From the NCBI RefSeq assembly GCF_963678635.1, contig NC_087063.1, forward strand, positions 724,287-784,286: a stretch of 60,000 nucleotides of DNA, read 5' to 3'. The position numbers and the translations under genes are program-made. Source of the DNA: Symsagittifera roscoffensis. Taxonomy: Eukaryota; Xenacoelomorpha; Acoela; Convolutidae. The first letter of the stretch is position 1; each line of letters opens with the position of its first letter. Shown here one piece after another: positions 9,738 through 19,799 of this stretch. Under the pieces are notes generated by a model. That model had not been told where the DNA came from. It worked only from the letters and a program-made list of their open reading frames with translations, and searched no databases.

Positions 9738-12700
9738 GGTTAGGGCTCTCTAGGGGTTTGTCGTTCAACCGGTCATTCGGAGGTAGTCGTGAGGCAGGTA
9801 ACCTCAATGGTCTTAACTCGTGGGTCTCCCCAATAGCCATTTCCAACTCGTCGTTTCTAATTTCAGGGGGGTCGTCAAAGAATCTGACCGACCGTGAAGG
9901 GGTCGGACGCTTAGGGTGGGAAGCCTCGTTGGATTGCGTGTTCTCCTCTACATACGGCTTCAACATGTTAAAATGCAAATACCGGGTCTTTGCGGGGGTG
10001 GAGGGTTTGGCCACCTTGTAATTCACTTCAGAGACTTTGGCCAAGACCACATAGGGCCCATCCCATGGTAGGAAGAACTTCTTCGACTTTATCTTCTCTT
10101 TCGCCCAAACCCACACTTTGTCTCCCGTCGCGTACGGTTCTCCATGAACTCTTTTCCGATATTGATCCTTCTGGCGTCGCTGATTAGTTCCCAGTAGCTC
10201 TCGAGCGCTGCTATGGGCGTCTCGGAATTGCTCGTCGAGCCATTCTACAAACCCATCCTGTGTCGGAACTTCGTCGTAGGGTTTTGGGTAGAACAGGTCG
10301 ATTGGGTACTGGCATTCCTGTCCATGTACTAGATTGAAAGGGGTCGCACCGGTTGTTCGGTGGACGGTAGTATTATAGACGAAATTCAAGTAGGGCAATA
10401 CTGTATCCCATGTCCGGGGGTTGTCCGCGCAGTACTTTGAAATGACATCCGCGATTACCCTATTATGACGTTCTACCTGTCCATTGCCTTGGAGGTGGTA
10501 CGGGGAAGTGCGGGATTTATCGATCCCCAGCAGTCGGCACATTTCGAGGATGAGATTACTCCCAAAGTTCTTCCCTTGATCGGTATGCAGAATGTTAGGT
10601 GCCCCAAACTTGAGTACCCAGTTCTCGACTATCTCCCGGGCCACCTCTGCCGAATCCGTGGATACAAGTGGGACGGCAATTGCATACTTCGTGAACAAGT
10701 CCGTCATCACTAAGATGTGCTTCGCACGAGACTTTGCTGCCAACGTCACGGGCCCTAGGATGTCCGCCGCCATTGTATTGAATCGGATCCCCACTTTAAA
10801 CGGGACAAGCCCAGCGACCCTCTTTTTTCCTCCTGTGCTCCGCGCTGCACAAGTGAGGCACCATTGTATCTTCTTCTCCACGTCTGTCCTCATAGTGGGC
10901 CACCAGAACCGTTGACGAATTCGAGCGAGGGTCTTTTCAACTGCAAAGTGTCCGCCGCTAATCTGCGAGGAGTGCAGCTGGTTGAGGATCTCCTTCCGCC
11001 CGGTTGCAGGAACAACTGTCTGCAATACCGGACGCAAGTCATCCCTTGGGAACCATTTTTTATAAAGCATCCCCCCTCGGATACTTAGTTCGTTCCATCT
11101 AGACCAGTAAGCTAGGGCCTCGGGTCCGTACTGTATCGCCTGCTCTTTGGGAATGAGGTTTGTCCCCAGAGATGGCATATCACCCGCGTCGCCTCCCGAC
11201 TCCGCCCAATAGAACACTTGAGACATCGCGTCATCCTCTCTTTGCAGAGTCGATATTTCAGAGGGCGTCCGTTCCCAGGTAATCATTTCTTCCTCGTCCT
11301 CTTCCTGGGTCTCGCTGATCATTGTGACAGTTTCGACTTGGTGCTGCTTTGCTTTCTGTAAGGCCAATTCGAGAGACATAGGCTCTGGGCAAGACCCGAA
11401 TGCCTTCTCCTTCTCCCCTGGCATCCAGTCGGGCCCTTCTTCTAGCATCCTGGAAAGGCCATCCGCATTTCCATGTTTAGCCCCAGCTCTGTGGACTACA
11501 TTGAAGTCAAACTCTTGAAGTTGCTGTTGCATTCGGAAGGTCATTCCATCGGATTCCTTCTGCCTAAAGAGCCATTGAAGGCTGGAGTGGTCGGTGCGAA
11601 GGACAAATTTTACCCCCCAGATGTAGGGTTTGAACCATTTCACCGCTTGCACCACAGCCAAGGCTTCTCTTTTTGTCGTTGAGTAATTCGTTTCTGTTTT
11701 TGATAGTACCCTGCTAGCGTACACAAGTGGTCTCTCCTCCCCGTTGATGACGTTCGAGAGTACAGCGCCCAAGCTGGTATTGCTCGCACCCGTGTCCAAT
11801 ATGAAGGTTCCCGTATAGTCAGGAAATTCCAGAACTGGGGCCGTAATAAGTTCTTTCCGTAGTCTATCGAAGGCTATCTGACATTCGTCGTTCCAGATAA
11901 AGGGCACCTTCTTTTTCGTCAAAGAGGACAGGGGACTCGCAATCCCGGCAAAGTCCTTCACAAATCGACGGTAGTAATTGCAGAATCCGAGAAAAGACCT
12001 CACCCCCTTAACTGTTTTGGGCACTGGCAAGTTCTCAACCACTTCAACTTTCTTGGGATCCACTTGGATACCTTCATTTCCAATTATGTGGCTCAAATAA
12101 GTCACCTCCTTCTGTACCAACCTGCATTTCTTCGGCTTCAGTTTCAAATTTGCCTCCCGTAGTAGCTGGAAGGTAGCCTTCAGGTGTGCAAAATGGTCGT
12201 CTTCGCACTTGCTGTACACCAGCACATCATCGAGGAATACTAGGGCCCACTTCCACAGGTGGTCCCGGAACAATTCATTCATGAGCCGCTGGAACGTTCC
12301 TGGAGCACTGGACAGCCCAAAGGGCATCATAACGTACTCATAGAATCCTCCATCCGGTGTCACAAAGGCTGTCTTGTGTCGGTCTTCCTCGGCTACTGGC
12401 ACTTGCCAATACCCACTCGCCAGGTCGAGGGAAGAGAAGTACTTCTGCCCGTTAAGAGCATCGAACGTTTGATGTATCTTCGGAATCGGAAATGCGTCCT
12501 TGACCGTTACATCATTCAGCTTCCGATAATCCACACAGAACCGCCAACTCCCGTCTTTCTTCGTTTGCAAGACAATTGGTGCACTATAAGGGCTTTTCGA
12601 GGGTTGAATCACCCCTTTCTCCAGCATGCTCTTAACTTCGTCCCTGATGATCGGCATTTTTGCGGGAGATGTTCGATGGGGGGGGGATCTTGATAGGGGC

Positions 12701-13815
12701 CGAGTCTCCAGTATCAATCCGATTTTGTTCACCAATTTAGTTTGGCCAAGTTCGGCATCTGTCAAAGCGAACACATCTCTATAAGTACTGATCAACTGTT
12801 TCAGCCGGTCCCTCTCCGTTCCTGTCACTTCGGGAGCTGCCAGTTCTAGAATCTTCTCTATATCTTCATCTAGATGTCGTTTAGCCTGTACCTGAAAGTC
12901 CATCGACCCTTCCTCTTGCATTCCCTGCACCTCGTGGTCCTGACTGACGGGGGGCAAACCTTCTACAACATCCCCCATGGCATATGATGACTCGACGTTT
13001 GACCCACCAAGAGAAGTGTGTGGTTCGGTTAAGGGGGTACTATGCGACGAGTTTACATCCCAGTAATTATCGTCCTCTGGCGAGTGTTTAGGGTATGAGG
13101 TCACCTTCAATATTTCATATTGCAGGGGAACTATAGATCCCTCCTTCCGTCCCGTCCAGAGGTTGTCACACTGGAAATCTAACGAGCATTCATGCTCCTT
13201 CAAAGACCGAAGTCCTATGATCATCTCCGCTTTCAGCTCAGGCACCACCAGGGCCTCGACCTCATCGTCGATTGACCCTAGCTCCAAATTAGCCGTCACC
13301 CATCCCTCGACTCCCACTTGCCTTCCATCCGCTGTTTCTAGTGTCCCTTTGTAGGGCCGTAACGGTGGGGCTGTAGTCAAATTATGGTACACCTCGCTTC
13401 GTATTAGGTTGATCGTAGCTCCCGTATCCACTAGTGCTTTTACCGGTAGCCCGCCCAAAATCGCTTCCGCTATTAGCCCGAATGGCGCTTCGGGCACTCG
13501 GCAAACACTCACGAATTCCAAGGAACTCTCTGTCTGACACTGGATACTCGTGAGTTGTTTAGGTTCTTCCGGTCGACTGGGGGTCGTTTGGTGGAATAAA
13601 GTCTGAACCTGCTCTGTTCCTCGAAAGCCTTCGCCTCTCATTTGCACCTGAGGGCTCGTCGTGGGGTCCAAGCGGTACATAGAGGGGTTGGAAGTGGCGG
13701 ATGGGTAATTTACTCGCTGTTGATTCTTTATCTCGGCCGGGACAAAACCTCCCTGATGCATATTCAATGCCCCGGCCCTTGGTAGTTTAAATGATCCGAA
13801 TTCTTCTGGGGGCAC
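9646..13815 (-). CDS. Ty3/gypsy pol polyprotein (protease, RT, RNase H, integrase)
   Basis: A 1389-codon open frame. The first codon at 13815 is GTG inside gag, and translation is probably entered by -1 frameshifting. Residue numbers count from there. Aspartic protease: DTGA at 130-133. Reverse transcriptase: VDYRKLND near 428-435, catalytic Asp464 (SSLDLASGYWQ) and FLDD at 527-530. RNase H: Glu717, Asp742 and Asp785 are present, but the usual TDAS reads TGAS, with Gly676 in place of the first catalytic Asp. Integrase: zinc-binding His948, His956, Cys986, Cys989, then Asp1018, Asp1079 and Glu1115, an exact D-60-D-35-E spacing. A GPY/F-type module follows (WDGPYVVLAKVSEVNYKV). It copies the element RNA to DNA and inserts it. 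The C-terminus may be frameshifted. Confidence 0.95.
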   Translation of the reverse strand: MPPEEFGSFKLPRAGALNMHQGGFVPAEIKNQQRVNYPSATSNPSMYRLDPTTSPQVQMRGEGFRGTEQVQTLFHQTTPSRPEEPKQLTSIQCQTESSLEFVSVCRVPEAPFGLIAEAILGGLPVKALVDTGATINLIRSEVYHNLTTAPPLRPYKGTLETADGRQVGVEGWVTANLELGSIDDEVEALVVPELKAEMIIGLRSLKEHECSLDFQCDNLWTGRKEGSIVPLQYEILKVTSYPKHSPEDDNYWDVNSSHSTPLTEPHTSLGGSNVESSYAMGDVVEGLPPVSQDHEVQGMQEEGSMDFQVQAKRHLDEDIEKILELAAPEVTGTERDRLKQLISTYRDVFALTDAELGQTKLVNKIGLILETRPLSRSPPHRTSPAKMPIIRDEVKSMLEKGVIQPSKSPYSAPIVLQTKKDGSWRFCVDYRKLNDVTVKDAFPIPKIHQTFDALNGQKYFSSLDLASGYWQVPVAEEDRHKTAFVTPDGGFYEYVMMPFGLSSAPGTFQRLMNELFRDHLWKWALVFLDDVLVYSKCEDDHFAHLKATFQLLREANLKLKPKKCRLVQKEVTYLSHIIGNEGIQVDPKKVEVVENLPVPKTVKGVRSFLGFCNYYRRFVKDFAGIASPLSSLTKKKVPFIWNDECQIAFDRLRKELITAPVLEFPDYTGTFILDTGASNTSLGAVLSNVINGEERPLVYASRVLSKTETNYSTTKREALAVVQAVKWFKPYIWGVKFVLRTDHSSLQWLFRQKESDGMTFRMQQQLQEFDFNVVHRAGAKHGNADGLSRMLEEGPDWMPGEKEKAFGSCPEPMSLELALQKAKQHQVETVTMISETQEEDEEEMITWERTPSEISTLQREDDAMSQVFYWAESGGDAGDMPSLGTNLIPKEQAIQYGPEALAYWSRWNELSIRGGMLYKKWFPRDDLRPVLQTVVPATGRKEILNQLHSSQISGGHFAVEKTLARIRQRFWWPTMRTDVEKKIQWCLTCAARSTGGKKRVAGLVPFKVGIRFNTMAADILGPVTLAAKSRAKHILVMTDLFTKYAIAVPLVSTDSAEVAREIVENWVLKFGAPNILHTDQGKNFGSNLILEMCRLLGIDKSRTSPYHLQGNGQVERHNRVIADVISKYCADNPRTWDTVLPYLNFVYNTTVHRTTGATPFNLVHGQECQYPIDLFYPKPYDEVPTQDGFVEWLDEQFRDAHSSARELLGTNQRRQKDQYRKRVHGEPYATGDKVWVWAKEKIKSKKFFLPWDGPYVVLAKVSEVNYKVAKPSTPAKTRYLHFNMLKPYVEENTQSNEASHPKRPTPSRSVRFFDDPPEIRNDELEMAIGETHELRPLRLPASRLPPNDRLNDKPLESPNPIEDPNQNEAEVVETYDAAANWRPEGKTII
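13732..13791 (-). promoter_or_regulatory. Candidate -1 ribosomal frameshift signal between gag and pol
   Basis: In the gag frame the codons CAT TTA AAC form the slippery heptamer T TTA AAC (13785-13791 on the - strand). It is followed by a 7-nt spacer, TACCAAG, and then a potential 9-bp stem: GGCCGGGGC pairing with GTCCCGGCC (one G-U pair) across a loop of about 25 nt. Pol is in the -1 frame relative to gag and has no ATG of its own at the overlap. Heptamer, spacer and GC-rich stem together match the known architecture of -1 frameshift sites. The folding itself is my prediction. Confidence 0.75.
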
Positions 13816-14867
13816 TCCTTCGCAAAATGACCCGGCTGGCCGCAGCCAAAACAGTTCCCACGGGGTATCTGGTTTTTTATTCCGTAACGACCTCCAAGGC
13901 CAGGAGATAAGTTCGATCTATTCTCGCCGGGTTGGGGTTCGTATAGTTGTCGGGGTCGTTGGGAAGGTTCCGACCGCGGTAAGTTTTCCGGGTGGGGAAC
14001 GGGGATGATAGAATTAACAAACCTACCCATCATGGCCGTCATGTTCTGCATCTGAGCTAACAGATCATTCTGGACACTCACCAGTTGGTCGATGCGGGGG
14101 TCATTGCTCGCCTGCTGACGTCCCTGACCAGCTCCCACTGGTTGGCTTCGAGGGATCTGTCCGCCTACATTCCGACCAGCCTCAGCACCCGGCTCTGGGA
14201 CATTTTCGGCAACCCTCGCAAGGTGTAACTTTCTCCGGTTCCTGGCCCTGGACGTTTTATTCACAAGATCCAAGGCTTGGGCACGGGCAACTGCTTGCGC
14301 TAGGCTTCCAAGATCTTCTCGCAGAAGTAGGTCTTGAAGGTCCACGTCAAATAGCCCGTCTATGAACTGTTCTCGGTTCATATCGTCTCGAGCTTGAGCT
14401 CCCACATTTCCATTAGCAACATCTCCAAGTGATCGGATTCGCCGAGAGAATTCCCTCAAACCCTCCTTGTCTCCTTGCATCAGACTTTTGAACTCCGCCC
14501 TAGCCGCTGCTTGAGTTTGGAAGGGCATCATACGCTGGTCTAGTTCGGCCAGCATCCGTGCAAGTGTTGGCGCTGGGAAACCGTCTTCCTCCTCTCTGAA
14601 GTGGGCTGGCATGCTGGTAAATTCATCCAGAGCCCATCCTGTCAGACACGTAGGCAACACCATCCGAGCCTGTTCATCTTCCCATCTGTTAGCATCCGCA
14701 ACCCAGGCGAAATGCTTCCTCCAGTCGGCCCAGTTTTGATGGCTACTGGAGGGAAACCGATCGGGGCGAATGGTGCCAAAGCCAAAGACTCCTTGCTGTC
14801 TGTCCAAAGCATTCGCTGCCGCCACAGCAGCCTCTGCCAATGCAGCTCTATCGTCGTTGTTCATCAT
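13764..14867 (-). CDS. Ty3/gypsy gag (capsid/nucleocapsid)
   Basis: 367 aa, starting at the first of two ATG codons (MMNNDDRAAL), about 55 nt after the primer-binding site. An Ala-rich N-terminus leads into a retrotransposon gag domain (around residues 35-210, with NWADWRKHFAW and the charged helices LREFSRRIRSLGD). A Pro/Gln-rich linker follows, then one CCHC zinc knuckle, CFGCGQPGHFAKEC, near residues 339-352, which would bind the element RNA. The frame is intact and stops 15 codons after the knuckle, 52 nt into the overlap with pol. It forms the particle in which reverse transcription takes place. Confidence 0.93.
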   Translation of the reverse strand: MMNNDDRAALAEAAVAAANALDRQQGVFGFGTIRPDRFPSSSHQNWADWRKHFAWVADANRWEDEQARMVLPTCLTGWALDEFTSMPAHFREEEDGFPAPTLARMLAELDQRMMPFQTQAAARAEFKSLMQGDKEGLREFSRRIRSLGDVANGNVGAQARDDMNREQFIDGLFDVDLQDLLLREDLGSLAQAVARAQALDLVNKTSRARNRRKLHLARVAENVPEPGAEAGRNVGGQIPRSQPVGAGQGRQQASNDPRIDQLVSVQNDLLAQMQNMTAMMGRFVNSIIPVPHPENLPRSEPSQRPRQLYEPQPGENRSNLSPGLGGRYGIKNQIPRGNCFGCGQPGHFAKECPQKNSDHLNYQGPGH

Positions 14868-14922
14868 CGTGTTTGCTCACGGGATGATTGTTCGTTCGTT
14901 TGCAACTTCAGTCTAGGACAAA

Positions 14923-14940
14923 GCCCACCCAGGAGCGCCA
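14923..14940 (-). other. Candidate primer-binding site
   Basis: In element sense TGGCGCTCCTGGGTGGGC begins one base after the 5' LTR. TGG followed by an acceptor-stem complement is the standard form for tRNA priming. The first six bases match lysine-type primer sites, but the rest does not, so I leave the tRNA unassigned. Confidence 0.65.
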
Positions 14941-14941
14941 A

Positions 14942-15939
14942 TGTCGTCTTTAGGATTTTCCCACACAGTCTTGCGAAGCTATCCCTTTTACCGTGCTAAA
15001 GCAGGGGGGGCACTAAGGCTCGGTATTAACGACAATCCCGAAAGGGTTATTTTTAGTGGTGAGTTGTCCTCTACTGTATTCTATTGCACCCCCTTAGTCA
15101 GTGATGCTCTTGCTTGCTATATCTCGCTTGAAGTCGCGTATAACGAATTCCTTTCTCTCAAATGAATTCAATATATGTATAAGTCTGAATGAATACAAAG
15201 GGCCTACTAATTCGGCCAGCATATAATTTAGTAATATACAACAGAATGGTTTGCGATCTGTACACACTTAACAATTTCTTCTCTACGTACTCGGTCAGTA
15301 CACGTGTCGACTAAGCTCTCTGACTTGTACTAACTTCTGCTCTAACTAATTTTCCACAAGGCACTTCGACTTACGTTCTTACTTCACTCGCTGTGAAACA
15401 ATTAACAGATGAGTTCAGATAGCGACCACAACTGGGACCTACTGAATCTTACGCTCGTTAACTCGTTCTCTTTTAAAATCCGATCTCTAACCTCCACTTC
15501 TTCTTATCTCTATTTGTGCTCCGTTTTTGTTAATGTCACGCCACTTCATATCGGTGCTGTCATCCCCTTAATCACAACTGCCCCCTATGGTTTTTCCCTT
15601 TTACCTACTCCCCCTGTCAAAGCTGACGGGTCCCAAGTCCGGGGTTTTTATCGACTTGTTCACGTTTTGTAAATACATCCCCCTGCGGTTGGCATCGTAA
15701 ATCGGGTAAGTACCGAAGTCGTATGATTCTTATCAATTAAATCCCCCCTTCGCTACTTACCTAAATAACATCTGACTTCGGTGTCAAATCTTGACCCAAG
15801 CAACAAAGTCATACGACCCCAATAAACTAACCATAACCCGATTTTGAACCAAATTTACTAATATTTTCACTATCATGTTAGGATAAAATGCGCAGAAAAT
15901 ACGCTAAGTCGAAAATTTGCTAGAATTACCAATTCTACA
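14942..15939 (-). repeat. 5' LTR of the Ty3/gypsy element
   Basis: 998-bp LTR, partner of 6950-7946, with the same TG...CA ends. The 5-bp duplication AGCTG follows at 15940-15944. It carries the same 87-codon antisense open frame (15409-15672), with one Val/Gly difference from the other LTR. Confidence 0.97.
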
Positions 15940-15944
15940 AGCTG

Positions 15945-18844
15945 TACAGTTGTTAATAACAGCTTTCATCGGTGAACAATTAAATCGTTTTTCTCAAACT
16001 GGAAAGTTTCAAATCTTCAGCAAACCCAAAACTTAACAAAGATAACCGGTAACTGTGCTAGCACAAAGTTCACAATAATGCTAATCACAATAATAAATAT
16101 AGTAGAAAAAAGTAACAATAATAAAAATGATCACAATAAATAAAAATAGTGGAAAAAAAACGGTTTCATATTTTTCAAGTTGTGTCGTTTTCAGTTCGTG
16201 AAATGATGAGACGACTTAGATTTTTGATATTTTTGATCAAATAATGAAATAGGTGTATGCAACGCCATGAAGAGAAAAGAGTAAGCTTGAATAGAAACAA
16301 AATCAAATAAAAATATTTTCATATTTTTTGTAGAAATCTTTGCATGTTTTGAAAACGTTTTATTCCCAAGAACGCGCTGAAAAACTTCGAAAAATAATTT
16401 TGGAAGATTGAAACTAAATTTTTACGGCTTAAATAAAAGCTTATCGCTCAATTATAAGCCTGCTGGCTCGCTTTTTTCGCTCAAAAAAATTAGCCAAAAA
16501 TCAAAAATTAGCCAAAACACTTTTTTTCGACATTGAGTGTCGTCGAAACTTCAAATGTCGTTTGAATCACAATTGAAAGGTCCTAAATTTGATACATCAC
16601 TCAACCCATTCCCAACGATTTTTTCTGGTACCTGATGTAGCGTGGAAAACAATTTTAATAAAACTTTTTTTTTCAAGAGAACTGACAAAGTGGACTTTTC
16701 AGTGGTGGGAACAAAAAGCATTTTGCTTCACTGATTTTTCTCGCCAACAGAGACAAACGTGTTGATTTCTGTGCTTTTTGACTCCAGAAAAAAACAGTTC
16801 ATGCTGCGTATACAAAGTTTTATGGAGACGCGCCGGTCAGATAAAGATGAAAGTGAGAACAACAAGCGGCCACTTAATCCCCCTGTGAGAGGGTGAAAGC
16901 ACTTAATCTTCTTATGAATGTGTAAGGGCCTCACTTTCATAACTATACATCCGTCTAAGAAGTCTATCAAAACGCTTCAATTTAGTTATTCCGTCTGCCC
17001 AAATGTCAAATCAGATTTGATCAAAATAAATTTAAAAAATGTCCGTTTTGTTTTCTCAATGACAGTGCTCGTTAGGCAAACCTCACGCTGCAAAGTTTAT
17101 CATTATTGCATTGATTTTATCACTTTATTGCGTCCGGCTATCTAACATATAAATTGAGCTTGTGGTGAAAAATTGATGTGTATATTCTGCTCTAGGTGAA
17201 AATCATCTCTATAATGCGAAGGCGCACATAAAACAAACAAATGTGTGCAATATTTCAGTTTAATCTTTCTTTGATTGATTTTTTTGCACTTTAATCGGGC
17301 TATCTCTTCCCTCGTTCTGTCCAATTTTTGACAAGAGGTGTTTTCCTGTCGATGTATCTCAAAAGTAGCATAGCTTAAGAACTCTGCTGGTCTCAGATTG
17401 GGCCAACAAATGAATGAATTTTGCGTTTTCTTTGTTGATGGCAACCTTGTTTCAATACACAGTGGCATGCGCAGGAGTTTTTTACTCGTTCGACGTTGTA
17501 AAAAATCCTGGTGTCGATCAAGGATGCTTCTCTTACTGCATGTTGCAAAAATTCTGCAATTATTTTTTAAAATTGTAACTCCAAGACCCTTGCAAAAATA
17601 TTTTCAGATTTGCTCAAACTTATTACTTTTCTTACAAAAAACACCAGCTGACATCATTAACGCTCCTCCCTATTTGAAAAAAAAATTCAATAATAATTCA
17701 GGAACAGGAAAAACTTGGTTACGGAACAATCAAGACTCAGTTAAGGCGGGCGAGTCTTCTCTTGTTGTTCCGACCACAAAGTGGTAATGAACTCAGGCTT
17801 TTTGTGTGTTTGTAAGCGAAAATTAATTCAGTCAAAATAAATAACGCCAGATGGCTTTGAGTGATGGATTATATTAGATCCCTTTCAACCGTGACTCGCT
17901 CGATTTTAAGAAATTTCGAAAAAAAAATCTCTTTTTTTAAGAAAAACTGATTAAAGCATTTTTGGGTTTTAGACTTTCAGCTATTGAATGCTGGCATTAG
18001 ACAACTATAATATCGGAACCTTATTCAAAATAATAATAATTTGTTTAACCCATATTAAACTGCTCAAGTTGATTGTCTCCATCCAAATAACATCTCCGTC
18101 TGTTCATCTAAATAAGAATTAACAGCCAGCATTTGCAGTGAAATGCAATGTTTGATTATTTCCACTTTAAAGAGTAGATGGTAACAACTTCATTGATTTA
18201 GATAGTTTTTTTCAATATCTTTTTCGAGTACAGTTTTTTTTTATCGCGTTGTGGCCAATGACCATTCATTGTGAAGGCAGCGTACTGTCGTCCCCAATGG
18301 GTTATAACTAATAACTGGCAGTTAGCATATAATCAATTATATTTCCCATCATCCTGACAGAACCCACATGGCCACCTTTTTATCAGACTGTAATAATATT
18401 TAATAACTCAAAACTATTCTATATCAGTAGACACAGAGTGTGAGTAATCGGTTATCAATAATGAGGCTCCCCTGAAAGTGAACATTGACTGATGTCCATC
18501 CAGAACTCATTAATGTCAAAAACACACTCAGGTGTTCAATTCATAGCCCAAAAAATTGCCAAAAATAATAAATGAAACAGTTTGTAGGTACTCGAGAGGT
18601 TCGTTGCAATATCAAGTATATCGGTAAGGATTCAATGTGACGAGCTCAACACGTGGCTTGCTGCTCTCTTTTCTTGAATACTTTAACCAGATAAAGTGCC
18701 ATTGGTTTTTTATGATCAGATTGGCTTTGCTTTGGTTTCTAGATTAATCTTGATAGTGAGAAAAGTTCCATAAGAATGCTATGTTTTTCACATTCTCAGA
18801 GGCATGTTTAATGACTCGTCCAAAATTGATGCTTTTTCAATATT
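15945..18844. other. Intron 1 sequence with no recognised gene
   Basis: AT-rich unique sequence. It includes A-rich low complexity near 16070-16160 with repeated CACAATAAT-like words. The longest open frame (17398-17787, 129 codons) has no recognisable domain or splice context. No element was identified. Confidence 0.5.
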
Positions 18845-18925
18845 TTCTTTGCAAAAAACTATTCGAGACCAGTTAAGGGGCAGTCGGAACAATCGAGGCC
18901 TTCATTTGATATACCAGCAGAGCAG
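18845..18925 (+). repeat. 3'-end fragment of the Helentron-like repeat
   Basis: Contains GGGGCAGTCGGAACAATCGA and a decayed tail near 18915 (CAGCAGAGCAGTTT). Only the terminal part survives. Confidence 0.5.
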
Positions 18926-19149
18926 TTTCCTCTTTTCTATGTTATAATTTTTGACTTGACTGAATATTATTGATGGCAGTAATACAAAACGGCATTAAAT
19001 TTGATATTTCAACTTCCAAACATCGATCATTCGAGATGAAACGATTGCGAAGACAACTTCAGCGCTTTACCCGCTCATTAAAATATGAATATTAATTTTC
19101 ATTATAGAAAATTGGGCACAAAACAAACAAGACTGAAAGCGAGACTGGA

Positions 19150-19570
19150 AGAATAAACGCAAAGCCCTGAAAAATCCGACTGCTTTTAAGGTCTATGTAG
19201 CAGTATTTGCTTAAAGTATTTGATGAACTTTCATAAATTAAAACATATTTCGCTCTTAGTTGTAGCTTTTATGACAAAGAGCATGTTTCGATTTTTAATG
19301 ATTTTGAAGACGGATTAAATATCGGCTTAGGCGTTAAAAGCTCGAAATATATCGCCCGTTAATTGTCCGAAATAGGACATATTGGCAATTTTTAAACTCA
19401 CTTAACTTTTGAAAAATAATCACAGATAAAATAAATTTTTAAATTTGAGCTCAGGACGCCAATTTTTTTCATACGGTGGCAACATTTTGTTGGAAAATGT
19501 TAGTGAAAAATGAATACTTTCCGGGCAACAAATATTCCGGCACTGCTCGTATTAGGTCGGAGTAATGGAT
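19150..19570 (-). repeat. Diverged Helentron-like repeat
   Basis: Read on the + strand it begins at the family 3' end (AAGCCCTGAAAAATCCGACTGC), passes the central CGAAATATATCGC block near 19345, and ends near AATATTCCGGCACTGC. Many substitutions and small deletions mark it as old. Confidence 0.65.
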
Positions 19571-19799
19571 CCGTCTGCGCTTTAACATATTTGAAATAGT
19601 TTTTCATATATAAAAAAAAGGAAAGCCAAATAAAAATCTCCTCTGCAAACGCAAAGTAAGTCAAAAAGTGTAGCAACGGATTAAAAACAGGATTTTTTTC
19701 TCAATTTCATTTGGACTTTTTTGTGAGCTAAGTTCCTGCTGATACGTTATAAAACGATATATGTAGAGCCGAACTTTTGCCTTTCAAAAAATTGACAAA

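Larger units (their letters stand above)
6950..15939 (-). mobile_element. Complete Ty3/gypsy LTR retrotransposon, antisense to the host gene
   Basis: An 8990-bp element flanked by the perfect 5-bp target duplication AGCTG (6945-6949 and 15940-15944). Each LTR begins TG and ends CA. Reading the - strand, the order is 5' LTR, 1-nt spacer, primer-binding site, gag, pol (protease, reverse transcriptase, RNase H, integrase with GPY/F domain), an unknown ORF, polypurine tract, 3' LTR. The order RT-RNase H-integrase identifies Ty3/gypsy (Metaviridae). By eye the two LTRs differ at about seven substitutions and one G-run indel, so the insertion is fairly young. It lies in intron 1 of the receptor gene in antisense orientation. 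Confidence 0.97.

Noticed and set aside
9758-15165. Multiple + strand frames of 65-144 codons under the Ty3/gypsy element
   Set aside because: They are antisense shadows of the intact gag and pol frames.
17142-17787. Frames of 108 and 129 codons in intron 1
   Set aside because: No domain, no splice-site context, AT-rich residue bias and overlap on opposite strands. Likely chance.
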